From positions 42,732-106,731 of the forward strand of contig JAHDIE010000009.1 of NCBI GenBank assembly GCA_020630955.1: a stretch of 64,000 bases of DNA. The letters are read 5' to 3'. Shown in pieces: positions 38,101 to 47,277 of the stretch. This stretch comes from Saprospiraceae bacterium (GTDB taxonomy: Bacteria > Bacteroidota > Bacteroidia > Chitinophagales > Saprospiraceae). The position numbers were made by a program, and so were the translations under genes. Numbering within the stretch: position 1 is the first letter of the stretch; every line of letters begins with the position of its first letter. The notes below the pieces were generated by a model. The model made no database searches, was not told the origin of the DNA, and worked only from the letters and a program-made list of their open reading frames with translations.

Positions 38101-38467
38101 AGCAATTGAGATGGTAGAAGCGCCAACAGAAGATCTCATGAAAGACTATTATTCCATTGATAAAAAATTAAATGATTTAAATACCAAAATGTATGGTGAT
38201 CGAATTAAAGCAAGCTTAGATATTGATCAACCACCTACACCACAAGGCAGAGTAGGATGGATAGAATATGAGCAAAAATACTCAAGTTCTGAACCTACAC
38301 GAACACACCGTGAGAGTTTAATGATTGCCAAAGAAGAGTTTATGCCATTATTGGCAGAACTTCAAGAAATTGCAAACTCTGAATTGGAGAAATTAGAAAG
38401 AAAATTAGAGGAGGCAGATGCGCCTTATACTCCGGGAAGAGCAATTAAGATGATTCAAGGAAACTAA
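35159..38467 (+). CDS. Secreted BNR/sortilin-like beta-propeller protein
   Basis: Signal peptide; repeated blades GLYKSNDGGSSWKKVG, GLYKTTDGGETWTKT, GIYKSTDGGDTWQKV, GFYKSTNGGASWSKQ. Confidence 0.88.
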   Translation: MKKTFCLFLAITFLSFLPEANSQRKTKKKTETIEEKDPLDELSVSALKFRCVGPALTSGRISDFAVNPVNPSEYYVASSSGGVWKTTNSGTTFKPIFDGQGSYSIGCITMDPNNSNIIWVGTGENNNQRSVAYGDGLYKSNDGGSSWKKVGLENSEHIGKIIVHPEDSNIVWVAAIGPLWSSGGDRGLYKTTDGGETWTKTLDIDKYTGVTDLIIHPEDPQILYAAAFQRARHVFTYLGGGPGSGIYKSTDGGDTWQKVNNGLPNVDLGRIGLTVSPANPNIIYATVEAAQGKGGFYKSTNGGASWSKQSSYVTSGNYYQEIIADPLDANRIFAMDTWMHVSSDGGKNFKVAGEDAKHVDNHCIWINPKNNSHWLVGCDGGIYETWDEAKTWDFKSNLPVTQFYKVAVDNDLPFYNIYGGTQDNFSLGGPSRTNTNHGIRNSDWFVTHGGDGFESQVDPENPDIVYAQSQYGVLVRYDRKSGEEVGIQPKERKGENAYRWNWDAPLQVSHHKSGRVYFAANKLFRTDDRGNSWEVISDDLTQQLNRNELKIMDRVWGIDAVAKNRSTSPYGTIVAFSESPLDENLLAVGTDDGLIQVSSDGGSTWTKISSFPGVPQRSYVNAVYFSQHDENVIYAAFNHHKYGDFKPYLLKSKNKGTSWEMISNNLPDRGSVYCIEEDNINKGLLFCGTEFGVFFSPNGGKRWKQLKAGLPTIAVRDITIQKRENDLVLGTFGRGFYVLDDYSPLRSIGTSDLEGEAMLFASRDSYLYEKASPLGLPGKAFMGDSYYSAEDLGPVAMISYYLKDNKKSLKDERQKKEEESSKEGRDNPYPTYEALKEEKEEINPQVIITIKDSEGNIVRKLSNSPSKGINRVKWDMRYASKEAISFRQPSFYNPFAGKSEGTLVPPGDYEVSISLMEGESSKQLVEPQWIKLKSLNNTVLPATDQAAKTAFQREVAELGRSMEGANHLLREINNKMKHIKKAIEMVEAPTEDLMKDYYSIDKKLNDLNTKMYGDRIKASLDIDQPPTPQGRVGWIEYEQKYSSSEPTRTHRESLMIAKEEFMPLLAELQEIANSELEKLERKLEEADAPYTPGRAIKMIQGN

Positions 38468-38475
38468 AAATAAAA

Positions 38476-38505
38476 AGAGGATCAACTAATTCTTGTTGAT
38501 CCTCT
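38476..38505. terminator. Hairpin terminator candidate between convergent genes
   Basis: AGAGGATCAAC/GTTGATCCTCT 11-bp stem, 8-nt loop. Confidence 0.65.
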
Positions 38506-38530
38506 ATATGATAGTTATTTTGATGTTATA

Positions 38531-38797
38531 TTAAGTTTTACTCTTTACGAATCCTAGAATAAAACTAAAAATAAGTGCACCGACAACTGCGGTAAGAATA
38601 GTTGTTAGGTTAAATCCAGCGTCAGCATCTGCGCCAGCTCCTAATAGCATATTTCCAAGGTAACCACCAAGAAAGGATCCGATGATACCAGAAATGACTG
38701 TACCAATAGTTCCAAAACCATTTGGTTTGATTGCATTAGCAATAAATCCAGCTACTGCACCTACAGCAACCCAAATTAAGATACTCGTTAAGTCCAT
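38531..38797 (-). CDS. GlsB/YeaQ/YmgE family small membrane protein
   Basis: ILIWVAVGAVAGFIANAIKPNGFGTIGTVISGIIGSFLGGYLG. Confidence 0.9.
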   Translation of the reverse strand: MDLTSILIWVAVGAVAGFIANAIKPNGFGTIGTVISGIIGSFLGGYLGNMLLGAGADADAGFNLTTILTAVVGALIFSFILGFVKSKT

Positions 38798-39024
38798 TGT
38801 AAAGTTTTTGTGTTAAAAATCGTTAGTAGTTAACAAATCACCAAACATTTTCATATAAATGAGGTTTTTCGCAGAAAGATGTTCTAAAAAGTAATATTAA
38901 TATAAGTACAAATTCTGTAAAGACTAATATATCACAAATTTTATTAAAAAAATTATATGTATATATTAAATCTTATTATAAATAACTGTTATATTAAACC
39001 ATTATTCATCAAAACAAGTATTAA

Positions 39025-39303
39025 ATGTTAGGTACAATTATTGGTTTAGCCAGCGGCGCAGTTGGAGGAATTGGAGCTGGTTCCATTCTGAAAAAATCAT
39101 CATTAGGCACACTTTGGAATGCTGTTGCTGGTATTGCTGGAGGAGGATTAGGTGCAACAATTCTCAGTATGGTTGGCCTCGGCGGAGGAGCTGAAGGAGC
39201 GATGGATGCAATGGGTATACTCAGCAATGTTGGAGGTGGACTTGTAGGAGGAGGGGTTGTGATGTCAGTCATTGGGATGATCAAAGGAGCAATGGGTAAA
39301 TAA
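39025..39303 (+). CDS. Gly-rich small membrane protein of unknown function
   Basis: MLGTIIGLASGAVGGIGAGSILKKSSLG...GGGVVMSVIGMIKGAMGK; followed by terminator. Confidence 0.65.
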   Translation: MLGTIIGLASGAVGGIGAGSILKKSSLGTLWNAVAGIAGGGLGATILSMVGLGGGAEGAMDAMGILSNVGGGLVGGGVVMSVIGMIKGAMGK

Positions 39304-39327
39304 ATAGACAATTTTAAATAATACCCC

Positions 39328-39360
39328 AAGGGAGCAGCCAATAAAGTTGTTCCCTTTTTT
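39328..39360 (+). terminator. Rho-independent terminator
   Basis: AAGGGAGCA/TGTTCCCTT stem (one G-T) followed by T-run. Confidence 0.75.
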
Positions 39361-39685
39361 ATGATACAGGAGCAAGCGTTATTGACAATCCTTCTAGCTC
39401 ATCTGATATTTTTATTTGACAACTTAATCGACTATTGTCTTCAACAAAAAACGCTTGATCGAGCATATCTTCTTCATCTTCAGATGCATCCGCTAAATGA
39501 TGATCCGAGTTTATATAACAATGACATGAGGCACAAAGAGCCATGCCCCCACAGGTTCCTTCAACAGGCAATTCATTTGCTTTCAATGCTTCCATAAGAT
39601 TAAAAGACATATCTGTCGGTGCTTGTATGATTTGCTCAGACCCTTCACGGTCAGTGACCTTTATGTTAATGATATTTTTCTCCAC
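39359..39685 (-). CDS. 2Fe-2S ferredoxin
   Basis: LPVEGTCGGMALCASCHCYI...EDEEDMLDQAFFVEDNSRLSCQIKI. Confidence 0.92.
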   Translation of the reverse strand: MEKNIINIKVTDREGSEQIIQAPTDMSFNLMEALKANELPVEGTCGGMALCASCHCYINSDHHLADASEDEEDMLDQAFFVEDNSRLSCQIKISDELEGLSITLAPVS

Positions 39686-39726
39686 GTCTAATCAATTACG
39701 TTTTATAAACATATAAAGTTCCATTT

Positions 39727-40731
39727 TTATATTCCTTCAATCCCAGTTACTGTTGTGTATTTGAAACTAAGTTTTTGATCAGGATAAATTCTTTTAAAGA
39801 CAGACTGGACCATTAAAGTTGATTCATGAAATCCACAAAGAATAAGTTTCAACTTTCCTGGATAGGTATTGATGTCTCCTACCGCATAGATTCCTTCCTC
39901 ATTTGTACTGTAGTCAAAAGTATTGACCTCAATGGCGTTTTTATTTATAGCCAAATCCCAATTTGCAATAGGACCTAATTTAGGTGAAAGACCGAATAAA
40001 GGAATGAAGTAATCTACTTCTTTTGAGAACTCACCCAATTCCTTTTGTTTGATAAGAACTGTTTCAAGTTTGTTTTGTCCGGTAACTCCAATAGCTTGCG
40101 CTTCTGTGATTAGATTTATTTTCTTGGCTTCAGCCAATGCCATCACTTTTTCAACGCTATCCAAAGCTCCTCTAAAAGAAGTTCTTCTATGAATTAAAGT
40201 TACTTCATGGGCAATTTCTGCTAATTCGATAGTCCAATCCAAGGCACTATCACCACCACCAGCTATTAATATGTTCTTGTTGAGATATTTTTCAGGATCT
40301 TTTACAAAGTAATCTACACCAGTTTTTTCAAATTTATTCAAACCTTCAATGGGTGGTTTTCTCGGCTCAAAAGATCCAAGACCACCTGCTATTGCAATTG
40401 CTCCAGCATTGATTATGCTACCTTCACTTGTTTCAAGTAGAAATCTTCCATTTTCGATTTTCTCTATTTTGATTGCTTTCTCACCCAATGTAAAACCAGG
40501 GTTAAATGGTTTGATTTGTTCCATGAGGTTATCGATCAAGTCTCCAGCTAAGATGGATGGATAGCCAGGAATATCATAGATTGGTTTTTTGGGATAAATC
40601 TCTGAAAGTTGTCCTCCGACCTGTGGCAGGACATCAATTAGGTGACATTTGAGCTTCAACAAACCAGCCTCAAAAACAGTAAACAAGCCAACTGGTCCAG
40701 CTCCAATGATTAGTAAATCAGTTTGTATCAT
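39727..40731 (-). CDS. Ferredoxin/thioredoxin reductase-like NAD(P)H oxidoreductase (type 2 FNR)
   Basis: DLLIIGAGPVGLFTVFEAGLLKLKCHLIDVLPQVGGQLSEIYPKKPIYDIPGYP; GGGDSALDWTIELA; YAVGDINTYPGK. Confidence 0.92.
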   Translation of the reverse strand: MIQTDLLIIGAGPVGLFTVFEAGLLKLKCHLIDVLPQVGGQLSEIYPKKPIYDIPGYPSILAGDLIDNLMEQIKPFNPGFTLGEKAIKIEKIENGRFLLETSEGSIINAGAIAIAGGLGSFEPRKPPIEGLNKFEKTGVDYFVKDPEKYLNKNILIAGGGDSALDWTIELAEIAHEVTLIHRRTSFRGALDSVEKVMALAEAKKINLITEAQAIGVTGQNKLETVLIKQKELGEFSKEVDYFIPLFGLSPKLGPIANWDLAINKNAIEVNTFDYSTNEEGIYAVGDINTYPGKLKLILCGFHESTLMVQSVFKRIYPDQKLSFKYTTVTGIEGI

Positions 40732-40861
40732 GCCGCAAAAGTATTTGAATTATTTTATTCAACTTAATTCTATATCATTAATTGAATTAAGTACATAAAT
40801 GTTTCTAATTTGTTTGTGGACTAACACAGAGGAGGAACTGATCTGACAAATTTGATTTAAA

Positions 40862-41533
40862 TTGCATTTTGTCATTTACCTAAGTGAGAAAAGATTGGAG
40901 GAAATAATATTAAAAGGCGAAAAATTAAAATTATTACCAGAGAAGGCTATTTTTTGGGAAAAGAAATCAGCATTGTTGATGGCAGACTTACATCTAGGAA
41001 AAGTCTCCCACTTCCGTAAATATGGGATTGCACTTCCACCACAATCAGAAGACAAAAATTGGCAAGTCTTATCTCGATTGATTAGAAAGTGGAAACCTCA
41101 AAAGGTGATTATTTTAGGAGACCTTTTTCATAGCAAATACAATGACCAGTGGGAAAATTTTGTTGCCATGACCGATCGATATTCTGAGCTTGAATGGATT
41201 CTAGTAAAAGGCAACCACGATGTTCTAAGAGAGAGACACTATCATCGTAGTAATTTAACGATTTATCCTTATGCATTAAAAATGCCACCATTTTTGCTTA
41301 CTCATGAACCTGATGAAGTTTTTGATGGATTATATACTTTATGTGGCCATATCCATCCTGGCATACTAATGAAAGGAAAAGGAAAACAGCGTTTAAAACT
41401 ACCTTGTTTTTTTCTTGGCCCCGAGATTGGAATTCTTCCTGCATTTGGTGTTTTCACAGGACTCCATCTATTACAACCAGAAGAAGATGACCAGATATTT
41501 TTAATTGCTGATCAACAAGTTGTTGCTATTTAA
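40862..41533 (+). CDS. pdeM: Ligase-associated DNA damage response endonuclease PdeM-like
   Basis: LLMADLHLGKVSHFRKYGIALPP, VIILGDLFHSKYNDQWENF, VKGNHDV; start at 40862 is TTG, an internal ATG is possible. Confidence 0.88.
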   Translation: MHFVIYLSEKRLEEIILKGEKLKLLPEKAIFWEKKSALLMADLHLGKVSHFRKYGIALPPQSEDKNWQVLSRLIRKWKPQKVIILGDLFHSKYNDQWENFVAMTDRYSELEWILVKGNHDVLRERHYHRSNLTIYPYALKMPPFLLTHEPDEVFDGLYTLCGHIHPGILMKGKGKQRLKLPCFFLGPEIGILPAFGVFTGLHLLQPEEDDQIFLIADQQVVAI

Positions 41534-41543
41534 AATTTAAAAA

Positions 41544-43985
41544 TTGACTAAATCAAAAGAGCACATAGAACTGATTAGCCAATGGTTTAGAGAGAACAAT
41601 TGGAAGGCACATTCTTTTCAAAAGAAGGCTTGGAAATACCAATTGGAAGGATATAGTGGCATTGTTAATGCACCAACAGGAAGTGGAAAAACCTACTCTG
41701 TTTTATTGCCAGTCTTCGCTTCTCATATAGAAAATAAAGGGACTCCAAACGGATTACAATTAATTTGGATTTCTCCGATTCGAGCTCTTGCAAAAGAAAT
41801 TAAAATATCTGCAGAAAAAGCGATCGACGCATATGACTTATCATGGCGTGTAGAAATTCGGACGGGCGATACAACAACCATAGGTCGTCAAAAACAAATT
41901 TCTAATCCACCGCAGATACTAATTACTACTCCAGAGTCATTACACATTATCATGACCTCCAAAAAATCGAAAAAGATTTTTGAGACATGTCACACGGTTG
42001 TCGTGGATGAGTGGCATGAATTAATAGGTTCGAAAAGAGGTGTTCAGACAGAATTGTTTTTAAGTTATATGAGAAGTATCAATGAAGGTTTAATGGTGTG
42101 GGGAATTAGTGCTACAATAGGTAATCTTCCAGAAGCCATGGATGTATTGTTGGGATCAAATAATAATGATAAAAAAATATTGATTAAGGCAAAAATCAAA
42201 AAAAAGATCTTGGTTAAAACCATAATGCCAGACGAAATTGAAAGATATCCCTGGGCTGGACATCTAGGAATATTGTTGTTGGAAAAAGTAATACCTATTA
42301 TTAAGTCTTCTCAATCAACATTAATTTTTACAAACACAAGAGGTCAATGTGAGATTTGGTATCAAAAGCTATTGGAGTTTGATCCGTCCTTAGCTGGAAT
42401 TATGGCCATGCATCACGGTTCGATCAGTAAAGACATGAGAGCTTGGGTAGAAGAGGCATTATATACAGGTAAATTAAAGGCAGTGGTCTGTACTTCTAGC
42501 CTGGATTTAGGAGTTGATTTTAGACCTGTTGAAACCATTGTGCAAGTAGGCAGTCCAAAAGGAGTTGCAAGGTTTGTACAGAGAGCAGGAAGATCAGGTC
42601 ATCGTCCGGGTGCAACAAGTAAGATTTATTTCTTGCCAACGAACTCTCTTGAGTTATTAGAATCATCGGCTTTACGAAAAGCAATTGAGGAATCTCGTAT
42701 TGAAGACAGAACACCGTTTGTACGATCTTGGGATGTATTAATTCAATACATGATGACTAGGGCTGTCGGTGGAGGATTTCAGGCAGAAAAACTTTATCGT
42801 GAGTTGATAAAAACGTTTTCTTATTCTTCTATGACAGAAGAAGAATGGTCCTTGTTGTTAAATTATATTTTATACGGAAGTCAATCTTTAAAAGCTTATG
42901 ATGAATATCATAAAATAGGAAAAACTAAGGATGGAACATATTTGGTAAACAACAAAGGAGTTGCTCAAAGACATCGGCTTTCAATAGGAACTATCGTATC
43001 AGATGCCATGTTGCAATTAAAATTTGTAAGAGGAAAAAAGATTGGATCTGTTGAAGAGTGGTTTGTTGCACAATTTTCTCCTGGAGATCACTTTTGGTTT
43101 GCTGGGATGTCTTTAGAATATGTTAGGATCAAAGATAATTTTTTGGAAGTTAGAAAAAGTAAAAAGAAATCAGGAAGAATTCCGTCATACATGGGGGGAA
43201 GGTTGTCCTTTACATCGCAAATGTCGGATGTCATTAAGGAAAAACTCTATGAATATGGTAAAGGAAAAATTAAAGATATAGAGATGAAAAAATTAGTTCC
43301 ACTTTTTGATATGCAGGAACTTAGATCTCGAATGCCAAGAGAAGAAGAAATTTTGATTGAGTACTTTCATAGTAATGAAGGGTATCATCTTTTGATGTAT
43401 CCATTAGAAGGGAGGAATGTACATGAGGGAATGGCAGCATTGCTTGGACAAAGATTATCTAGGATATTGCCCATCAGCTTTAGTCTTGCTTACAATGATT
43501 TTGGCTTTGAATTGTTGTCTGATAAAAGAATAGATGTGGATAAGTTATTAAATAAATCATTATTTGATCCCAAGAACTTAGAACAAGATATTCAAGCTAG
43601 TATAAATTCAGTTGAAATAGCACAAAGAAAATTTCGAGATATAGCATGTATAAGTGGACTTATTTTTACAGGATATCCTGGAAAAGAAAAAAGGCAAAAG
43701 CACTTGACAAGCAATTCAAGATTAATTTTTGACGTCTTTCGAGAATATGAACCTGAAAATTTATTGTATCAACAAACCTATGAAGAAGTCATGGCAGTAG
43801 AATTAAAAGAAGATAGAATATATAGTGCATTAGAAAGGATACAAAATAAAAAGATTATCATCACAAAGCCCGACAAGTATACTCCATTCTCATTTCCATT
43901 GATGGTTGATAGACTTAGAGAAAAAATGAGTTCTGAATCTTTGTTAGAAAGAATAGAAAAGATGAAAGTTGAGCTTGTAAAATAG
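41544..43985 (+). CDS. Ligase-associated DNA damage response DExH helicase (Lhr-like), TTG start
   Basis: GIVNAPTGSGKTYSVLLP, VVDEWHELIGSKRG, WGISATIGN, VCTSSLDLGVDF, VGSPKGVARFVQRAGRSGHRPG. Confidence 0.92.
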   Translation: MTKSKEHIELISQWFRENNWKAHSFQKKAWKYQLEGYSGIVNAPTGSGKTYSVLLPVFASHIENKGTPNGLQLIWISPIRALAKEIKISAEKAIDAYDLSWRVEIRTGDTTTIGRQKQISNPPQILITTPESLHIIMTSKKSKKIFETCHTVVVDEWHELIGSKRGVQTELFLSYMRSINEGLMVWGISATIGNLPEAMDVLLGSNNNDKKILIKAKIKKKILVKTIMPDEIERYPWAGHLGILLLEKVIPIIKSSQSTLIFTNTRGQCEIWYQKLLEFDPSLAGIMAMHHGSISKDMRAWVEEALYTGKLKAVVCTSSLDLGVDFRPVETIVQVGSPKGVARFVQRAGRSGHRPGATSKIYFLPTNSLELLESSALRKAIEESRIEDRTPFVRSWDVLIQYMMTRAVGGGFQAEKLYRELIKTFSYSSMTEEEWSLLLNYILYGSQSLKAYDEYHKIGKTKDGTYLVNNKGVAQRHRLSIGTIVSDAMLQLKFVRGKKIGSVEEWFVAQFSPGDHFWFAGMSLEYVRIKDNFLEVRKSKKKSGRIPSYMGGRLSFTSQMSDVIKEKLYEYGKGKIKDIEMKKLVPLFDMQELRSRMPREEEILIEYFHSNEGYHLLMYPLEGRNVHEGMAALLGQRLSRILPISFSLAYNDFGFELLSDKRIDVDKLLNKSLFDPKNLEQDIQASINSVEIAQRKFRDIACISGLIFTGYPGKEKRQKHLTSNSRLIFDVFREYEPENLLYQQTYEEVMAVELKEDRIYSALERIQNKKIIITKPDKYTPFSFPLMVDRLREKMSSESLLERIEKMKVELVK

Positions 43986-43996
43986 GTGTTGTTTGA

Positions 43997-46900
43997 TTAG
44001 AAATCTTTCCCTAAGGAAAGGTAAATTTTTGGTTTTTGAATTTCACTTGTTTCAATTCCCCAAGCATAATCAAGTTTGATAAAATACCTTAGGATTGTAG
44101 ACCTAACACCAAACCCATATCCCATTACCAATGGGTCTCTAAAATATTTAACATTTACTACAATAACAGGTGGACTTTCCAATGTTGTGTTATTGATTGG
44201 ATTATTGGCATCAAAAGGTGTTTTACCATGCCAGGCGAAGCCAGCATCAAAGAAACCAACAGCTTGTAAATCTCTAAGGAAACTATATTTCATTCTTTTG
44301 ATACCCATAAGCTTGAGTAAAGGAAGCCTAAGTTCAATATTGCTTAAGAGGTAGCTATTACCATTTCTAATGTTGTAATCAAAACCTCTTAAGTGAGGGG
44401 CCAAAGCTTTGAAGGTGTAGTTTCCTCCAGGCACGGGTATGTTTTCATCGTATTTGCCGCCAAGTGCACTTTCTACACCACCAAGAAAGTATAACATTTT
44501 ATCAGAACCAAAAGAAGTTGCGCCAGTTCCTCTAAGTGCTAAGACCGCATGTCTCAAAATAGGCTGATAATACCTTGCATCAAAACCTAAAATAGAAGTA
44601 AAACCATTGCTGAATGTAAAATCAAAACCATCGGTAACTTGAAGGTCGAATGAGTTGATGGCTTCTGCAAAGATTTTGTATCGTGCGCCGTTTTTTATAT
44701 TGAGACCTACATCAAAACTGTTGTCAAAGATATATTCCAGCTTCATTGATATTCTTTTCTCTCTATCCTGACTTGCGTTGTGACTGTTGATATCTGCAGA
44801 CAAGAAAAAGAATCGATCCATACGAAGGCTTGTAGTTAAGTTTAAACTTCTGTATACATCAAAAGGATATTTTATTCTATACAGACCAAGCAAAGAATTT
44901 TTTCTGAATCTAATGATTGGTAAAAAATCTGTTTGGTCTATTTCTGTTACTGATTTTCTATACAAAGCATACCTGTGGTCAAACAATTTTTTGTCATCAT
45001 CAGCGAGCACAAAAATTTCAGAACCATTAAATCCTGTTGGGAGTCTAACACCTGCTTGAATTTTATAATCTTCAAAAATATCTTTGACATCGGTTTTAAA
45101 CAGTACTCCAACGGGTTGACCTTGTGGGTTTTGTGCATTTTCAGTATAACTTTCAAGGCCCTCAAAAAGAACTTGATTGTCGATTCTAGTAGATATATCA
45201 AACCACCTGAAAGTTAATCTCGAAGCATGAGCACGCATTGGAGAAAACTTAATTACTCTCTTTCCATCTTGAACGGATTCAGAAAAATAATTAGAAAAGT
45301 ATTTATCAAAACCAGTTTTTAAGCTAGGATCTATCTGTTCTTTTTGATTAATTTCTTCTACATTTTCTGGGTCATCAAAATCACTTTGAAAAAAATATCC
45401 TGGAAGAATTTCTTCCTTTTGTTCAACGATAACCAATGGAGCGTTTTCCTTTGACGCTTTAACAATATTGCTTTCTTTTTCTTCTAAGTTGGAATCTAAC
45501 TTTATTTGATCAAAGACGAGATAATGTTTATTGTTTAATTTTTTGACATAAGCATATTTACCGGAAGGGCTATAATCATGAATAATAATATTGCGCTCAT
45601 AATTGCTGTTTAGTTTACCAACATTTTCTTTTAATATATATCTCTGGTTTTTACCAGATTCATAGGAAAGGTAAGTATAGTGATCACTTGTTATTTTATG
45701 CGCGGCTCTTTCAGAAACCTCAGGGGTGTTAGAAATTCTGATTAATTTTTTGTCCTTATCTTCATTGAATGGGTAAAAAAATAAGTCCATTGTACCTAAC
45801 GGAAGTATGGTATCTAACTTTTGCTCTTTTACCAAAAGCTTATCTCTATTGGATGAAAAAAGGATTCCTTTTTGATTTTTGTATTTAATAACTTTTGCAT
45901 CTAAGTCATCATAAAAGTCTTCCGTAAGTCGTTTGGTGCTTCTTGCTTTTACATTAAAAGTAAATAAGTCAGAATATCCATCTACAGAAGCATTAACCAT
46001 GTAGTTTTCCCCATCGATATAGTCTATTTCATATAATCTCTGATAGTTTGATGGAAAAGTTGTTTCCTTTGTTTCTCCATCGACAACATCTATTTCTTTG
46101 AGATATATAATGTCTTTGTGTTCGTATACCAAAGTAACGTATCGATCAGATGGGTGCCATGAAACTAAAGGGTAATTCATGTCCGTTTCTTGGAAGATGT
46201 TTTTTGTCCCAAACTTTAATATTCGTACGGACTCTTTGCTTTGGAAATTGTAAAGAAAAACTCCGAATTTTCCTTTGTCATTTAAGACATAGATCATTTG
46301 ATCTCCTTTGTGGTTGATTTTCACATTGGAGTAAGGTAGGTTTCTTTTGTTTTTAATTTGAAGAGCATTTTCTGGTGGACTTTGATCTAACTTTAGATCA
46401 AGCTCAAATCCTTTTGCATAAAATTTGCTCCAATCATCTTTTATTTCATCTAAATGAACACCTAAAATATAGTAAAAGCTTTCATCAAGTTTTCGATTGA
46501 TTCGAGTAAGATAGACAAGATTAGCAATATTGGCCATCCCATACATTTGTTCTAAGTAATACCACATACTGTGTCCTGCGATTTCAGGATAGTCGTCTAC
46601 CAGCTTGTCAAAATCAAGATATCTTTTAGGTTTTGACTGAATGATATCTTTTAGATTATCTTCAATTTGATAATCCCAATTACTTCCAGCAAAAGAAACC
46701 AATCCTTGCTTGAACCAATCGGGTAGACGTAATAAGATGGCATTTTGAACTTGTTCTTGAAGGTTGGTGCCGTAAAGAATAGAGTTAATATAGACGGTTG
46801 CGATTCCTTTTCTAATTTGCTTTCGCAAATGTCTATGATCCCCATCAAAGTAAACAAACATTTTGTTACCTACAACTTGAGTTACGTTGTTTTTAGAGTG

Positions 46901-47227
46901 ATAAGAATCTTCATTACCAAGATTGGTTTGTTTGACATCACTAAGGTCTACGTAGACAACAATTTCTATTTTTTTATTGAGTCGATGTTCAAGAATTCGT
47001 TGTATTTCATCGTGATCGAGTTCTGCCATTTGAGCCACAGATTGCCCAATATTTCTTGATTTTCCATACCAGTAAGAAATAAAGTTTTCTGTTTCATACT
47101 TATCCCACTTGTTGAAGTCATCATGATATTGCACTCGATTTTTACCAAAATTGGTGTTGATGCTTTGTCCATGTAGTATTAATGGAAAAAGGAGAATAAA
47201 AATTATATGGAGAACATTAGGCCTCAT
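43997..47227 (-). CDS. Large envelope protein: N-terminal peptidase-like region, TolB-like propeller, C-terminal outer-membrane beta-barrel
   Basis: Signal peptide; WYYLEQMYGMANIANLVYLTRINR; SWHPSDRYVTLVYEH; barrel-like C-terminus ending GYGFGVRSTILRYFIKLDYAWGIETSEIQKPKIYLSLGKDF. Confidence 0.75.
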   Translation of the reverse strand: MRPNVLHIIFILLFPLILHGQSINTNFGKNRVQYHDDFNKWDKYETENFISYWYGKSRNIGQSVAQMAELDHDEIQRILEHRLNKKIEIVVYVDLSDVKQTNLGNEDSYHSKNNVTQVVGNKMFVYFDGDHRHLRKQIRKGIATVYINSILYGTNLQEQVQNAILLRLPDWFKQGLVSFAGSNWDYQIEDNLKDIIQSKPKRYLDFDKLVDDYPEIAGHSMWYYLEQMYGMANIANLVYLTRINRKLDESFYYILGVHLDEIKDDWSKFYAKGFELDLKLDQSPPENALQIKNKRNLPYSNVKINHKGDQMIYVLNDKGKFGVFLYNFQSKESVRILKFGTKNIFQETDMNYPLVSWHPSDRYVTLVYEHKDIIYLKEIDVVDGETKETTFPSNYQRLYEIDYIDGENYMVNASVDGYSDLFTFNVKARSTKRLTEDFYDDLDAKVIKYKNQKGILFSSNRDKLLVKEQKLDTILPLGTMDLFFYPFNEDKDKKLIRISNTPEVSERAAHKITSDHYTYLSYESGKNQRYILKENVGKLNSNYERNIIIHDYSPSGKYAYVKKLNNKHYLVFDQIKLDSNLEEKESNIVKASKENAPLVIVEQKEEILPGYFFQSDFDDPENVEEINQKEQIDPSLKTGFDKYFSNYFSESVQDGKRVIKFSPMRAHASRLTFRWFDISTRIDNQVLFEGLESYTENAQNPQGQPVGVLFKTDVKDIFEDYKIQAGVRLPTGFNGSEIFVLADDDKKLFDHRYALYRKSVTEIDQTDFLPIIRFRKNSLLGLYRIKYPFDVYRSLNLTTSLRMDRFFFLSADINSHNASQDREKRISMKLEYIFDNSFDVGLNIKNGARYKIFAEAINSFDLQVTDGFDFTFSNGFTSILGFDARYYQPILRHAVLALRGTGATSFGSDKMLYFLGGVESALGGKYDENIPVPGGNYTFKALAPHLRGFDYNIRNGNSYLLSNIELRLPLLKLMGIKRMKYSFLRDLQAVGFFDAGFAWHGKTPFDANNPINNTTLESPPVIVVNVKYFRDPLVMGYGFGVRSTILRYFIKLDYAWGIETSEIQKPKIYLSLGKDF

Positions 47228-47277
47228 GAGATGTTTCTGTCTTCTAAAGATATGTAATTTAGCAGACTAAATCTTGA

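Noticed and set aside
39021-39341. 106-aa - strand ORF rich in Pro/Ile
   Set aside because: Mirror of the Gly-rich + strand ORF 39025-39303; Pro-rich translation is the expected antisense of Gly codons, and the terminator orientation fits the + strand gene.
44076-47172. Multiple ORFs overlapping the envelope-protein gene
   Set aside because: Nested in or antisense to one long well-supported ORF; no independent motif.
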